From Dyadobacter jiangsuensis (GTDB lineage Bacteria > Bacteroidota > Bacteroidia > Cytophagales > Spirosomataceae), in assembly GCF_003014695.1 (NCBI RefSeq), contig NZ_PYAS01000015.1, positions 124,001 through 188,000 on the forward strand: 64,000 bases of DNA. The letters are read 5' to 3'. The notes beneath the pieces were generated by a model. That model ran no database searches. It was not told the origin of the DNA and was given only the letters and a program-made list of their open reading frames with translations. Positions 1-8,412 of the stretch are shown one piece after another. How positions within the stretch are numbered: position 1 is the first letter of the stretch; every line of letters begins with the position of its first letter. Position numbers and translations under genes: made by a program.

Positions 1-82
1 CGACCTGGCGGAGCGTTTCCTCGCCGTACAAATGCTGACTTCCGGTGATGAACCAGACTTCAAACTGTTTTAAATCAAGCAT
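1..82 (-). CDS. araA: L-arabinose isomerase, N-terminal fragment cut by window edge
   Basis: The minus strand reads MLDLKQFEVWFITGSQHLYG and continues EETLRQV to the window edge, which is the characteristic start of AraA (conserved GSQxLYGEE motif). AraA converts L-arabinose to L-ribulose in the cytoplasm. Its ATG overlaps the araB stop by one base (TGATG), so the two are translationally coupled with araB first. Only 27 codons are visible, so nothing can be said about the active site. Confidence 0.9.
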   Translation of the reverse strand, partial: MLDLKQFEVWFITGSQHLYGEETLRQV

Positions 83-1746
83 CAGGTGAGTTGTAAATAT
101 CCTTTTTGTAAAAATTCATTTTCGATATAGGCACCGGCTTCCAGGTATTTCTGATAGAGCTGCTGATACACTGCCGACTGTACGTCGCGCGGCTGATATA
201 CCGCATCGAACCCCGAACTCATCGCATCCTGCGCATCCTGCAAATTGGGATGTACCCCAGCCGCCACCGACGCGAACATCGCCGCGCCCAATGCACAGGC
301 CTGTTCCGAAGCCGCTACTTTAATGGGCATATTGAGCACATCGGCCAGCGTTTGCATCACGAATGCCGATTTCTTCGCCACGCCGCCAATCGCGATCACC
401 TGGTGAATAGGTACGCCTTCATTCCGGAAGCGTTCGACAATGGCCTTGGAACCATACGCGGTAGCTTCCACCAATGCTTTAAATATGCGTGCGCTGTCGC
501 TGGCCAGGTTCAGACCGAGCAAGCCGCCTTTGAGCGTGTGCTTCGCATCAGGGGTACGGCGGCCATTGAGCCAGTCGATGGCGATAATGTCTTTTTCAGT
601 AACCGGGAGTTTTGCCGCTTGCTCCGCCAAATGCGGAATCAATTGCTTCGAAAGCCTCAAAGCCTCTTCTTCGCCCAGTAATGTCCGCACGGGTTCAATG
701 ATGAGTTTGGAAAACCAGGCATAAATATCTCCGAACGCCGATTGCCCCGCTTCCATGCCCAGCATACCCGGTACTATGGAGCCATCAACCTGCCCGCAAA
801 TGCCTTTGATCAGCAAATGCCCTACCTCCTCATTCGGCGCTACCAGCATATCGCAGGTGGAGGTACCAATTACCTTACATAATGAATACGGCTCGATGAG
901 CGCACCTACCGCGCCCATATGCGCGTCGAACGCGCCCACCCCTATAACCACGTCCGTAGGAATGCCTAATTTCGCAGCCCATTCTTTGGAAATGGCGCCC
1001 ATGGGTTGGTCGGAGGTTGCCGTATCGGCAAAGAGCCGGTCGCGAAGTCCGTCCAGCAAAGGATCGAGTTCCCGGAAGAATGCATTGGATGGAAGGCCAT
1101 CAAAATCCTGATGCCAGAGTGCCTTGTGACCTGCGGCACAGCGCGAACGTTTCAATCGAAGCGGATCGGTAATGCCGGTCAACTCGGCCGAGATCCAGTC
1201 GCAATGCTCCACCCAGGAGAATGCGCTTTCCCGTACAGCCTCGTCCACGCGCAGTGTACGCAGGATTTTGGCCCAAAACCATTCGGATGAATAGATACCG
1301 CCCACATATTTGGTAAAATCAATATCATAGCTGTGCGCCAGCCGGTTGATTTCCTCGGCCTCCGCATTGGCGGTATGGTCTTTCCAGAGGATAAACATTC
1401 CATTGGGGTTCTCTGCAAACTCCGGCAGCAACGCCAGCGGGGTGCCGTTTCTGTCCACTGCGACGGGTGTAGAGCCAGTGGTATCCACCGAAATACCCCG
1501 CACATTTTGCCTTACGGCCGGCGGCGCCTGGTCAAGCGCATTGCGGACAGCGTTTTCCAGACTTTCGAGATAGTCGAGCGGGTGCTGCCGGAACTGCGAA
1601 ACAGCCGCATCACAATATTTACCTTGCTTCCACCGGGGATACTCCTGCACGGCGGTTCCTGCCTGCTCTCCCGTGTCCGCATTCACTACCAATGCCCTCA
1701 CTGAGTCGGTACCGAAATCGATACCAATGACGTAATTCTCCTTCAT
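82..1746 (-). CDS. araB: Ribulokinase (FGGY carbohydrate kinase)
   Basis: A 554-residue FGGY-family kinase that phosphorylates L-ribulose to L-ribulose 5-phosphate. The N-terminal ATPase motif GIDFGTDSVRALVV is at residues 8-21, a second ISVDTTGSTPVAVD near 85-98, and the catalytic Asp lies in GAFDAHMGAVG at about residue 274. The C-terminal IGGVAKKSAFVMQ motif is typical of AraB. The length is close to the roughly 566 residues of the E. coli enzyme. The gene is followed directly by araA, and the AraR-like regulator lies on the same strand upstream. A -7 element and an inverted repeat lie about 60-95 bp upstream of the ATG. Confidence 0.95.
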   Translation of the reverse strand: MKENYVIGIDFGTDSVRALVVNADTGEQAGTAVQEYPRWKQGKYCDAAVSQFRQHPLDYLESLENAVRNALDQAPPAVRQNVRGISVDTTGSTPVAVDRNGTPLALLPEFAENPNGMFILWKDHTANAEAEEINRLAHSYDIDFTKYVGGIYSSEWFWAKILRTLRVDEAVRESAFSWVEHCDWISAELTGITDPLRLKRSRCAAGHKALWHQDFDGLPSNAFFRELDPLLDGLRDRLFADTATSDQPMGAISKEWAAKLGIPTDVVIGVGAFDAHMGAVGALIEPYSLCKVIGTSTCDMLVAPNEEVGHLLIKGICGQVDGSIVPGMLGMEAGQSAFGDIYAWFSKLIIEPVRTLLGEEEALRLSKQLIPHLAEQAAKLPVTEKDIIAIDWLNGRRTPDAKHTLKGGLLGLNLASDSARIFKALVEATAYGSKAIVERFRNEGVPIHQVIAIGGVAKKSAFVMQTLADVLNMPIKVAASEQACALGAAMFASVAAGVHPNLQDAQDAMSSGFDAVYQPRDVQSAVYQQLYQKYLEAGAYIENEFLQKGYLQLT

Positions 1747-1806
1747 AAATGTCGGTTTAGGATGTTCTCAGACCAATTTGATGCATTTATTTAATTAATC
1801 ACCTAA

Positions 1807-1845
1807 CAAATATAAATAAATTTGCTTTTAGTGTAGTATTGACAC
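1807..1845 (-). promoter_or_regulatory. Putative araBA promoter with overlapping operator
   Basis: Read on the minus strand, positions 1814-1807 give TATATTTG, a perfect match to the Bacteroidota -7 element TAnnTTTG. Just upstream is an inverted repeat, GTGT at 1831-1834 and ACAC at 1842-1845 with a 7-bp spacer. It covers the region where a -33 element would sit, so a bound repressor would block initiation. I infer that the AraR-like protein encoded next door binds here; the repeat is short and the assignment is tentative. Confidence 0.4.
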
Positions 1846-1860
1846 AATTTAAATTTTATG

Positions 1861-2021
1861 AAAAGGAGGAAAGGGAAAATGGAAGAAGGGGAAGAAAGGG
1901 AGAAGTCGAATCGCGTAGCGATGCAATATTGGTAGTCACCTCCCTTTCCTCCATCCTCCCCTTCCTCCTTCCTCCTTCCTCCCCTTCCTCCCCTTCCTCC
2001 CCTTCCTCCCCTTCCTCCCCT
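1861..2021. repeat. Polypurine/polypyrimidine inverted element
   Basis: A purine-only-like arm (about 1861-1914, GGAGGAAAGGG-type) is followed by a short mixed centre (about 1915-1937). A pyrimidine arm (about 1938-2021) follows, which includes four perfect tandem copies of CCCCTTCCT at 1981-2016. The arms are imperfectly complementary, so the element can form a long hairpin, and the pyrimidine tract could form triplex DNA. It touches the araR stop codon. A related element lies at 56872-57019. Confidence 0.7.
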
Positions 2022-2724
2022 ACTGACTCTTCATCGAATCCGGCATAAAGTTCCAGAACGAATGGAATTTCGTCTTGTACCGCTCGGCGTCCAGCTTGTA
2101 AAGGGTGGCTTTTTTCGTAGCACTATTATTATTCTTCTGCCCCGTATCGATAAGCAGGCCGGTGGAGAGCAGCTTGCGGCTGAAATTCCGGCGGTCGATG
2201 GGGATGTTGTAGATCGCTTCGTAGAGCTTCTGCAACTGGGGGATCGTAAAACGCTCGGGCAGCAGTTCGAAACCGATCGGATGCAGCGCTGCATTGTATT
2301 TGAGGTGCTCGATAGCCCTGCCGACCATTTGCTCATGGTCGAATATCAGCTTCGGGCGGGCGTCGAGAGTGATCCAGGCGGCGTTGTGGCTTTTAACAGC
2401 CTCTGAATCGTGGTCATCGATCTTGATCAATGCAAAAAATACGACGGAAACGGTACGCTCGCCGGGATCGCGATCGGCTTTGCCGAAGGTTTCCAGCTGC
2501 TCGACGTAGATATCTTTGAGCCCTGTCAGATTGTACAGAATACGGACCGCCCCGTCGGCGAGGTCTTCCTCCGCATTCAAAAAGCCACCCATCAGCGACC
2601 ATTTTCCTTTTTCGGGCTCGAAATTCCTTTTGATCAACAGCAGCTTGATATCTTTTCCGTCAAATCCGAAAATAATACAGTCGATGGCCACGAGAATGCG
2701 GGATGCCTGGGGATAGTTATTCAT
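2020..2724 (-). CDS. AraR-type transcriptional regulator with degenerate Nudix domain
   Basis: A 234-residue protein with an N-terminal Nudix fold (about residues 8-140) and a C-terminal winged helix (about 150-225, ERFTIPQLQKLYEAIY then RRNFSRKLLSTGLL). This is the NrtR/AraR architecture. The Nudix box begins normally at G47 with E53, but the catalytic REUxEE segment reads RILYNL at 61-66, so all three glutamates of that segment are gone and hydrolysis is not expected. Bacteroides has a Nudix-related AraR that senses L-arabinose, and the adjacent araBA genes fit that role. A metabolic role in another sugar pathway cannot be excluded. Confidence 0.85.
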   Translation of the reverse strand: MNNYPQASRILVAIDCIIFGFDGKDIKLLLIKRNFEPEKGKWSLMGGFLNAEEDLADGAVRILYNLTGLKDIYVEQLETFGKADRDPGERTVSVVFFALIKIDDHDSEAVKSHNAAWITLDARPKLIFDHEQMVGRAIEHLKYNAALHPIGFELLPERFTIPQLQKLYEAIYNIPIDRRNFSRKLLSTGLLIDTGQKNNNSATKKATLYKLDAERYKTKFHSFWNFMPDSMKSQ

Positions 2725-2812
2725 CTAATGCGGTGTCGTAGAAGTATTGTCTTTCAAGGCACTAACTCAACTACTAGTTACAAAATATTTTCACGGGGAA
2801 TCCCGGAAAATG

Positions 2813-2889
2813 TTAAGTTTATGTTAAGAAAGTAAAAAAAAGTACGAGAATACTTAATCTGTTTAAAGAGTTAAGTCACAAATTTAAGT
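2813..2889. promoter_or_regulatory. Cluster of TTAAGT hexamers upstream of ECF sigma gene
   Basis: The 221-bp gap between the divergent araR and sigma genes holds TTAAGT at 2813-2818, 2871-2876 and 2884-2889, a near copy (TTAAGA) at 2824-2829, and an inverted ACTTAA at 2852-2857. The inverted copy and 2871-2876 form a 6-bp palindrome with a 13-bp spacer. The cluster looks like a multi-site operator or promoter region, though the area is AT-rich and chance copies are possible. Confidence 0.35.
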
Positions 2890-2945
2890 ACGAATTTTGT
2901 ACCGCTTCTCAGCGAAAATAATCAGATTATTAAAAGGCTATCTTC

Positions 2946-3533
2946 ATGATGAACAACTTTTACGCTACCTGTTCCGATGAAAATATCCTTGCGCTGATCA
3001 GTGAGCAGGACGATGAGCTGGCCTTCGCGGAACTTTACGACCGCTACTTCAAAACCTTGTTCAACTACGCTTACTCAAAGGTCAGCGACCGGTTCACGGC
3101 GCAGGAAATCGTTCAGGAGCTTTTTGTGAGCCTATGGCAGCAGCGTCGCCAGCACCAGGTGCAATGCGGCCGGTCATTCCTGTTTACAATGGCCAAACGG
3201 CTGATCATATCTTTCTACCGGAAAGAATACACCCGCCAGCACCATTACGGCCAGTGGGAGATCCACCGCAGCGAAACTTCCGAATTCGCCGACCAGCCTA
3301 CCCTTGCCTCCGACCTGCAAAACCGCTACGAGGAAGGCCTGCATTTACTTTCTCCTAAATGCCACGAAGTTTTCACACTGAGCCGCCAGGGGTTTTCCAA
3401 CAAGCAGATCGGCGAACAGCTCAACATTTCCGAAAAAACCGTGGAGCAGCACATTACCAAGGCATTACGCATCCTGAAAGAACATTTGAAGGAGCATATG
3501 ATCTGTGCGCTGATCCTTTTTGCCTCTTTTTAA
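2946..3533 (+). CDS. ECF-family RNA polymerase sigma factor (FecI-like), cassette 1
   Basis: A 195-residue sigma-70 factor of the extracytoplasmic-function group. Region 2 is visible as AFAELYDRYFKTLFNYAYSK and then AQEIVQELFVSLWQQR (about residues 26-67). Region 4 is the helix-turn-helix FSNKQIGEQLNISEKTVEQH (about 150-170). It would direct RNA polymerase to the neighbouring SusC/SusD operon after release by the FecR-type anti-sigma encoded just downstream. Two adjacent ATG codons are available; the first is used here. Confidence 0.92.
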   Translation: MMNNFYATCSDENILALISEQDDELAFAELYDRYFKTLFNYAYSKVSDRFTAQEIVQELFVSLWQQRRQHQVQCGRSFLFTMAKRLIISFYRKEYTRQHHYGQWEIHRSETSEFADQPTLASDLQNRYEEGLHLLSPKCHEVFTLSRQGFSNKQIGEQLNISEKTVEQHITKALRILKEHLKEHMICALILFASF

Positions 3534-3605
3534 AAAAAATTTCAAAAACTACTAAGGGTTCCCCTTTTGGCGTGCGACTTCCCGGATGACAACATCCCCG
3601 ATCTC

Positions 3606-4622
3606 ATGAAGCCAAACGGTATTCCGCCCGCATTACTCGAAAAATACCTCTCCGGTGCGTGCACCGATGCAGAAAAAGAGCTCGTCGAAGCCTGGTATGC
3701 ATCGCTGCAAGGCGAACCGCGCTATCTCGACCATTTGCCGGACGCGGAACAGGACGGGTTGAAGCAGGAAACGTTCGGAAACATCCGCCGGGAACTGGAT
3801 TTGGAGGAACCTGCAAAAGTGCGGGTGTTCCCGTGGCGCTGGCTGACCGGCATCGCCGCTTCGATTCTACTGGTAACGGGGGTTTATCTGGGTACTCAAA
3901 TCAAAAAGACGCCGGCCGCCACCATCTCTCAGCAGCTCGAAGAGCGCCCGTCTACCGAACTGGTTCGCTTCGAAAACACCGGCGAACGGATCATCACCCA
4001 CCACCTGCCCGACCAGAGCTCGATCGCGATGCACCCGCATGCGGTTGTGACCTATCCTGCCACATTCGACGGCGACAAGCGCCTTGTAACTTTTAGCGGT
4101 GAAGGTTTTTTCGACATTCAGAAGGACAAGACGCGGCCATTCTACATTCAAAGCGGGGAAATGGTAATCAAGGTTCTGGGAACAAGTTTCAATGTAAAAG
4201 CGGCCAGCAATCACAAGGTGTTCCAGGTGGATGTCGTGACGGGGACGGTGGAAGTCAGCACCTATGCCAAAACCACCAACTCGCAGCAGGTCATTCTGAA
4301 ACCGCAGCAACAAGCGCTATTCGAGCTGGATTCAAGGCGACTGATTTCGAAAACACTGATCACACAAGCCAAAAAGGAAATCTACGAGCCGGTTACCATT
4401 GTATTTGAAGAAACCCCGCTGAGCAAGGTGATCGAGCAGCTCGAAAAGCGCTTCAACGTATCGATTTCACTGGCTAACCCGGGCCTGGCCAAATGCGGCC
4501 TGACGGCCAATTTCGAGTCGCAGAGTTTCTCCAACATCCTCGAAATCCTGTGCACTTCACTGGAAGTAACCTACACTATTTCAGACAATAACATCACTAT
4601 TAACGGCGAACCATGTGAATAA
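3606..4622 (+). CDS. FecR-family anti-sigma factor, cassette 1
   Basis: A 338-residue inner-membrane anti-sigma factor. The reading frame extends upstream to a TTG at 3567, but I chose the ATG at 3606 because the family-typical start LLEKYLSGACTDAEKELVE follows it closely. A single membrane span (LTGIAASILLVTGVYLGTQ, about residues 80-98) separates the cytoplasmic sigma-binding part from the periplasmic FecR domain (SIAMHPHAVVTYPATFDG, GEGFFDIQKDKTRPFYI). A C-terminal secretin/TonB-like DUF4974 domain completes the protein. It should receive the signal from the STN domain of the SusC that follows. Confidence 0.92.
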   Translation: MKPNGIPPALLEKYLSGACTDAEKELVEAWYASLQGEPRYLDHLPDAEQDGLKQETFGNIRRELDLEEPAKVRVFPWRWLTGIAASILLVTGVYLGTQIKKTPAATISQQLEERPSTELVRFENTGERIITHHLPDQSSIAMHPHAVVTYPATFDGDKRLVTFSGEGFFDIQKDKTRPFYIQSGEMVIKVLGTSFNVKAASNHKVFQVDVVTGTVEVSTYAKTTNSQQVILKPQQQALFELDSRRLISKTLITQAKKEIYEPVTIVFEETPLSKVIEQLEKRFNVSISLANPGLAKCGLTANFESQSFSNILEILCTSLEVTYTISDNNITINGEPCE

Positions 4623-4657
4623 TCCTTAATACCACCCATCGACTTATGAACCCATCC

Positions 4658-4746
4658 GTACCACCGTAAAAAGGGCCGGAAGTGTACCACCACTACCCGG
4701 CCCGAAATGCCATCCTTTTTCTTCGTACCACCGTTTCAAAAGGATG
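4658..4746 (+). promoter_or_regulatory. Leader hairpins and GTACCACC repeats before susC 1
   Basis: The FecR-SusC gap holds two stem-loops. GGGCCGG at 4673-4679 pairs with CCGGCCC at 4697-4703, and CATCCTTTT at 4711-4719 pairs with AAAAGGATG at 4738-4746. The octamer GTACCACC occurs three times (4658, 4684, 4725), twice followed by GT. No T-run follows the stems, so a role in leader folding or RNA stability is more likely than simple termination. Confidence 0.5.
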
Positions 4747-4785
4747 TTTTATCCAATAGTGCCTAACCATCAGACAATCAAAATT

Positions 4786-7700
4786 ATGCAAAAAACAGTA
4801 CGTAACAAGCCGGTCGACTGGCGAAAAATTATGCGCATTGGACTGCTTCAATGGATTCTTGCCGTCTCGCTCGCAGCCGGCAGCTATGCGAAGGAAACTG
4901 CGGCCCAGTCTGTGCTGAGCAGGGATATGACGCTCACACTCCGCAATGTTTCGCTCAAACAGGCCCTGAATGAGATCCAGGCCCGTGCCAATACCCGCTT
5001 TGTGTACAGCAGCCGGGTTTCCGTGAAGGAAAACGTAACCATCGAGGTGAAGAACCAGAAGCTTTCCAGGATCCTGGACCAGTTACTGGCACCTCGCGGA
5101 ATCAATTATAAGGTGATCAACAACCAGATCGTGCTTGCCAAGACGCGCATGAGCCGGGAGGAATCGGTGATCCCCGAACTGGAAGAAAAGCTGCTTCAAT
5201 ACGTACTGCCCACCGAAATCCAGGTGCGCGGAACCGTGACCTCGTCCGACGGACAGGGTACGCTACCGGGTGTAAGTATCGTGGTGAAGGGGACCTCGCA
5301 AGGCACGACGACCGACGGCAACGGAAAGTTTGAAATCACCGTGCCGAATGTGGAATCGGCATTGGTTTTCAGCTTTGTGGGTTATGTTTCGCAGGAAATC
5401 GTGGTGGGTAACCGCACCGAGATCAATCTTACGTTGCAGGCAGATAACAAGGCATTGTCGGAACTGGTAGTGGTGGGTTACGGCACGCAGAAACGCGTGA
5501 ACCTCACCGGCGCGGTATCGCAGGTACAATCCAAAGACCTCGAAAACCGGCCTTTGAACAATATGTCGCAGATTCTGCAAGGTATGGTGCCTAACCTGAA
5601 CATTACATTCAGCACCGGCCAGCCGGGTAAGGGCGGTTCGCTCAACGTCCGCGGGGAAACTTCCGTGAACGGCGGCTCTCCGCTTGTCCTCATCGACGGT
5701 ATTCCGGGCGATATCAACCGCATTAACCCCGGCGACGTAGAGTCGGTATCCGTACTGAAAGACGCGGCAGCCTCGGCCATTTACGGTGCACGCGGTGCTT
5801 TCGGGGTAATTTTGGTTACTACCAAAACCGCCAAAAACGGCAAGACTACCGTTTCTTACAGCAACAACTTCGGCTGGTCGAAACCGACGATCAACACCGA
5901 TTTCATGACCAATGGTTATGACTATGTGAAGATCAATGATGAAGCGTTTATCCGCGCGACCGGTAACAGCTACACCCGCTATTCGGAGGAAGATTACAAG
6001 GAGATCGAAGCACGTCGTTACGACAAGACCGAAAACCCTGCGCGTCCATGGGTAGTGGTGAAGAATGTGAATGGAAAAGACATTTACAACTACTATGGTA
6101 ACTACGACTGGTGGAATACGATCTTCAATATGAGCCAGCCATCGCACCAGCATAATCTGAACCTTTCCGGCGGTACCGATAAAATCAACTACTTCCTCTC
6201 CGGTTCGGTATTTGAAAAGGACGGCATCATGCGCATCAACACGGATAAATTTACGTCCTACACGTTGCGCAGCAAGATCAACGCCCAGCTTACACCCTGG
6301 CTGAAAGTGAGCAACAATACCCAGTATTTTGATTCCAAATACAAATACCCGGGTCTGGAAGGCGGTGCCAATTCCAACTTCGTAGCGATTACCGTGCATG
6401 CATTGCCTATTTACGCGCCGCGCAACCCGGACGGCACGCCTACTTATAATACGCTGAAAAACAACTACTCTATTGGTGACGGTTTGTTCGCCAATCTTTT
6501 GAAAGGCGTGGCAGGTGGAGAGCAAAAAGTGCACGAGCTGACGACCATTAACACGGTTCAGATGGATTTGACCAAAAATTGGAACATCACCGCAAACCAC
6601 TCCTACTCGTTCTACATTGCCGACGACTGGTACCGTTCGGCCATAGCAACCTATTCGATCCAGCCGGGTATTCTGACGACGGTTCCCAACTACAATACCG
6701 ACCAGTTCAAGAAAACCCTGTGGTTCGACCCGCAGAATGTGGTGAACGTGTTCTCATCCTTCAACCACACTTTCGGCAAACACTTTTTCAGCGCCACAGC
6801 GGGTATCAACTACGAATCGCGTAAACATCAGGTATTGGCCGGTTCACGCAAAAACCTGCTCTCAGAAAGCCTCAACGACCTGAACCTCGGAACGGGCGAG
6901 CAACTTTCGGGCGGCGGCGCCTACCAATATGAATTGTTCGGGGCATTCTTCCGGGCCAACTACGATTACCTCGGCAAGTACCTGCTCGAAGTGAATGGCC
7001 GCTACGATGGCACTTCGCGCTTCGGGGAAGGCAAACGTTACGGCTTCTTTCCTTCGGTGTCGGCGGGCTGGCGTCTGAGCGAGGAGAATTTCTTCGAACC
7101 GGTGCGCAATGTGGTGAACAACCTGAAAATCCGTGCTTCCTATGGTACATTGGGTAACCAGCTGCCTCCGAACTTCAATAACAACCCGAGCTCGGCCAGT
7201 TTCTATCCTTACGTTCCGATGATGCCTACCGCGCAGTCGACCTGGATTACCAATGGTCAGAAATTGCAATATGTAAGCAGCCCGTCGCCTATCTCCGCCG
7301 GATTGACCTGGGAATCGGCCACGACTTCGAACATCGGTCTCGACGCGACATTGCTGAAAAACCGCCTGAACCTTTCATTCGACGGTTATATTCGTAAAAC
7401 CACCGACATGCTCATTCCTGGACAGGTACTTCCTTCTGTATATGGCGCGGCCGTTCCTACCCAGAATGCGGGCGACCTGCAAACCAAAGGTTTTGAACTT
7501 TCGATTGCCTGGGCTGATATGTTTAAACTGGCAGGTAAGCCGCTCAGCTACAATGTGTCGTTCATTGTTTCCGATTCCAAATCCAAAATCACCAAATACG
7601 ATAACCCGAACAAAGTGCTTTCGAGCCCTTACGTAGGCCAGACAATCGGTGAAATGTGGGGATACTCCATCGACGGGATGTTCCAGAGCAACGAAGAGGC

Positions 7701-8397
7701 GCAGGCTTTCAAGATCGACCAGTCGTTCGTGAACAAACAGCGGCTGAGCGCCCCTGGTGAATGGGCCAAGCTGCAAGCCGGTGACCTGCGCTTTGTGGAC
7801 CTGAACGGTGACGGCAAGATCAACAACGGCTCCAACACGCTCGCCGATCCGGGCGACATGAAGATCGTGGGTAACAACCGCGTGCGTTTCCGCTACGGTA
7901 TCAACCTGGGCGCCTCATGGAATGGCTTCGATATTTCAGCTTTGGCACAAGGTATCCTCCGCAGGAACTGGTATCCGGGCAACAATGCGGACAAATTCTG
8001 GGGCCCCTATTCGCGCCCTTACTACTCGTTTATCCCGAAGGACTTCGGAAACGATATCTGGACGCCTGAAAACCCGAACGCCTACTTCCCGGCACTGCGC
8101 GGTTACACGGCGCTTAACGACGGCGGCGACCTCCGTTCCACCAACGACCGCTACATCCAGAACGTGGGTTACCTGCGCCTGAAAAACGTGGTGATCGGCT
8201 ACACGGTGCCGGAGCGCATCAGCAAGCTGATTCGTATTCCGAGAGCGCGGATTTACATCAGCGGTGAAAACCTGCTGACCTACACCCCGCTCCGCTCGAA
8301 ATACATCGATCCCGAGCAGTTTGACGGCGACGGAACCAATGGACGTACCTATCCATTGTCGAAAACCGTTTCAGCCGGTCTTAACCTCACATTCTAA
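4786..8397 (+). CDS. SusC/RagA-family TonB-dependent outer-membrane transporter, cassette 1
   Basis: About 1203 residues from the ATG at 4786. I preferred it to the in-frame ATG at 4744 because a signal peptide (GLLQWILAVSLAAGSYA) follows. An STN domain comes next (MTLTLRNVSLKQALNEIQ to INNQIVL), so this is a signalling-type transporter that can contact FecR. Then come a carboxypeptidase-like regulatory domain (GTLPGVSIVVKGTSQGTTTD), the conserved ELVVVGYGTQKR segment, a plug (VESVSVLKDAAASAIYGARG) and a 22-strand-type barrel ending in SAGLNLTF. It should import an oligomeric ligand captured by the SusD lipoprotein downstream. The ligand cannot be read from sequence, but the third gene of the operon is a phosphoesterase. 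Confidence 0.95.
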   Translation: MQKTVRNKPVDWRKIMRIGLLQWILAVSLAAGSYAKETAAQSVLSRDMTLTLRNVSLKQALNEIQARANTRFVYSSRVSVKENVTIEVKNQKLSRILDQLLAPRGINYKVINNQIVLAKTRMSREESVIPELEEKLLQYVLPTEIQVRGTVTSSDGQGTLPGVSIVVKGTSQGTTTDGNGKFEITVPNVESALVFSFVGYVSQEIVVGNRTEINLTLQADNKALSELVVVGYGTQKRVNLTGAVSQVQSKDLENRPLNNMSQILQGMVPNLNITFSTGQPGKGGSLNVRGETSVNGGSPLVLIDGIPGDINRINPGDVESVSVLKDAAASAIYGARGAFGVILVTTKTAKNGKTTVSYSNNFGWSKPTINTDFMTNGYDYVKINDEAFIRATGNSYTRYSEEDYKEIEARRYDKTENPARPWVVVKNVNGKDIYNYYGNYDWWNTIFNMSQPSHQHNLNLSGGTDKINYFLSGSVFEKDGIMRINTDKFTSYTLRSKINAQLTPWLKVSNNTQYFDSKYKYPGLEGGANSNFVAITVHALPIYAPRNPDGTPTYNTLKNNYSIGDGLFANLLKGVAGGEQKVHELTTINTVQMDLTKNWNITANHSYSFYIADDWYRSAIATYSIQPGILTTVPNYNTDQFKKTLWFDPQNVVNVFSSFNHTFGKHFFSATAGINYESRKHQVLAGSRKNLLSESLNDLNLGTGEQLSGGGAYQYELFGAFFRANYDYLGKYLLEVNGRYDGTSRFGEGKRYGFFPSVSAGWRLSEENFFEPVRNVVNNLKIRASYGTLGNQLPPNFNNNPSSASFYPYVPMMPTAQSTWITNGQKLQYVSSPSPISAGLTWESATTSNIGLDATLLKNRLNLSFDGYIRKTTDMLIPGQVLPSVYGAAVPTQNAGDLQTKGFELSIAWADMFKLAGKPLSYNVSFIVSDSKSKITKYDNPNKVLSSPYVGQTIGEMWGYSIDGMFQSNEEAQAFKIDQSFVNKQRLSAPGEWAKLQAGDLRFVDLNGDGKINNGSNTLADPGDMKIVGNNRVRFRYGINLGASWNGFDISALAQGILRRNWYPGNNADKFWGPYSRPYYSFIPKDFGNDIWTPENPNAYFPALRGYTALNDGGDLRSTNDRYIQNVGYLRLKNVVIGYTVPERISKLIRIPRARIYISGENLLTYTPLRSKYIDPEQFDGDGTNGRTYPLSKTVSAGLNLTF

Positions 8398-8412
8398 CAG
8401 GCATTCATACCG

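Noticed and set aside
1839..2048. Open frame of 69 codons on the plus strand in the polypyrimidine repeat
   Set aside because: The product is Ser/Pro low complexity created by the repeat and it overlaps the end of araR.
5263..6600. Long open frame (445 codons) on the minus strand inside susC 1
   Set aside because: It is antisense to a clear SusC with complete domains; the composition is that of a mirrored coding frame.
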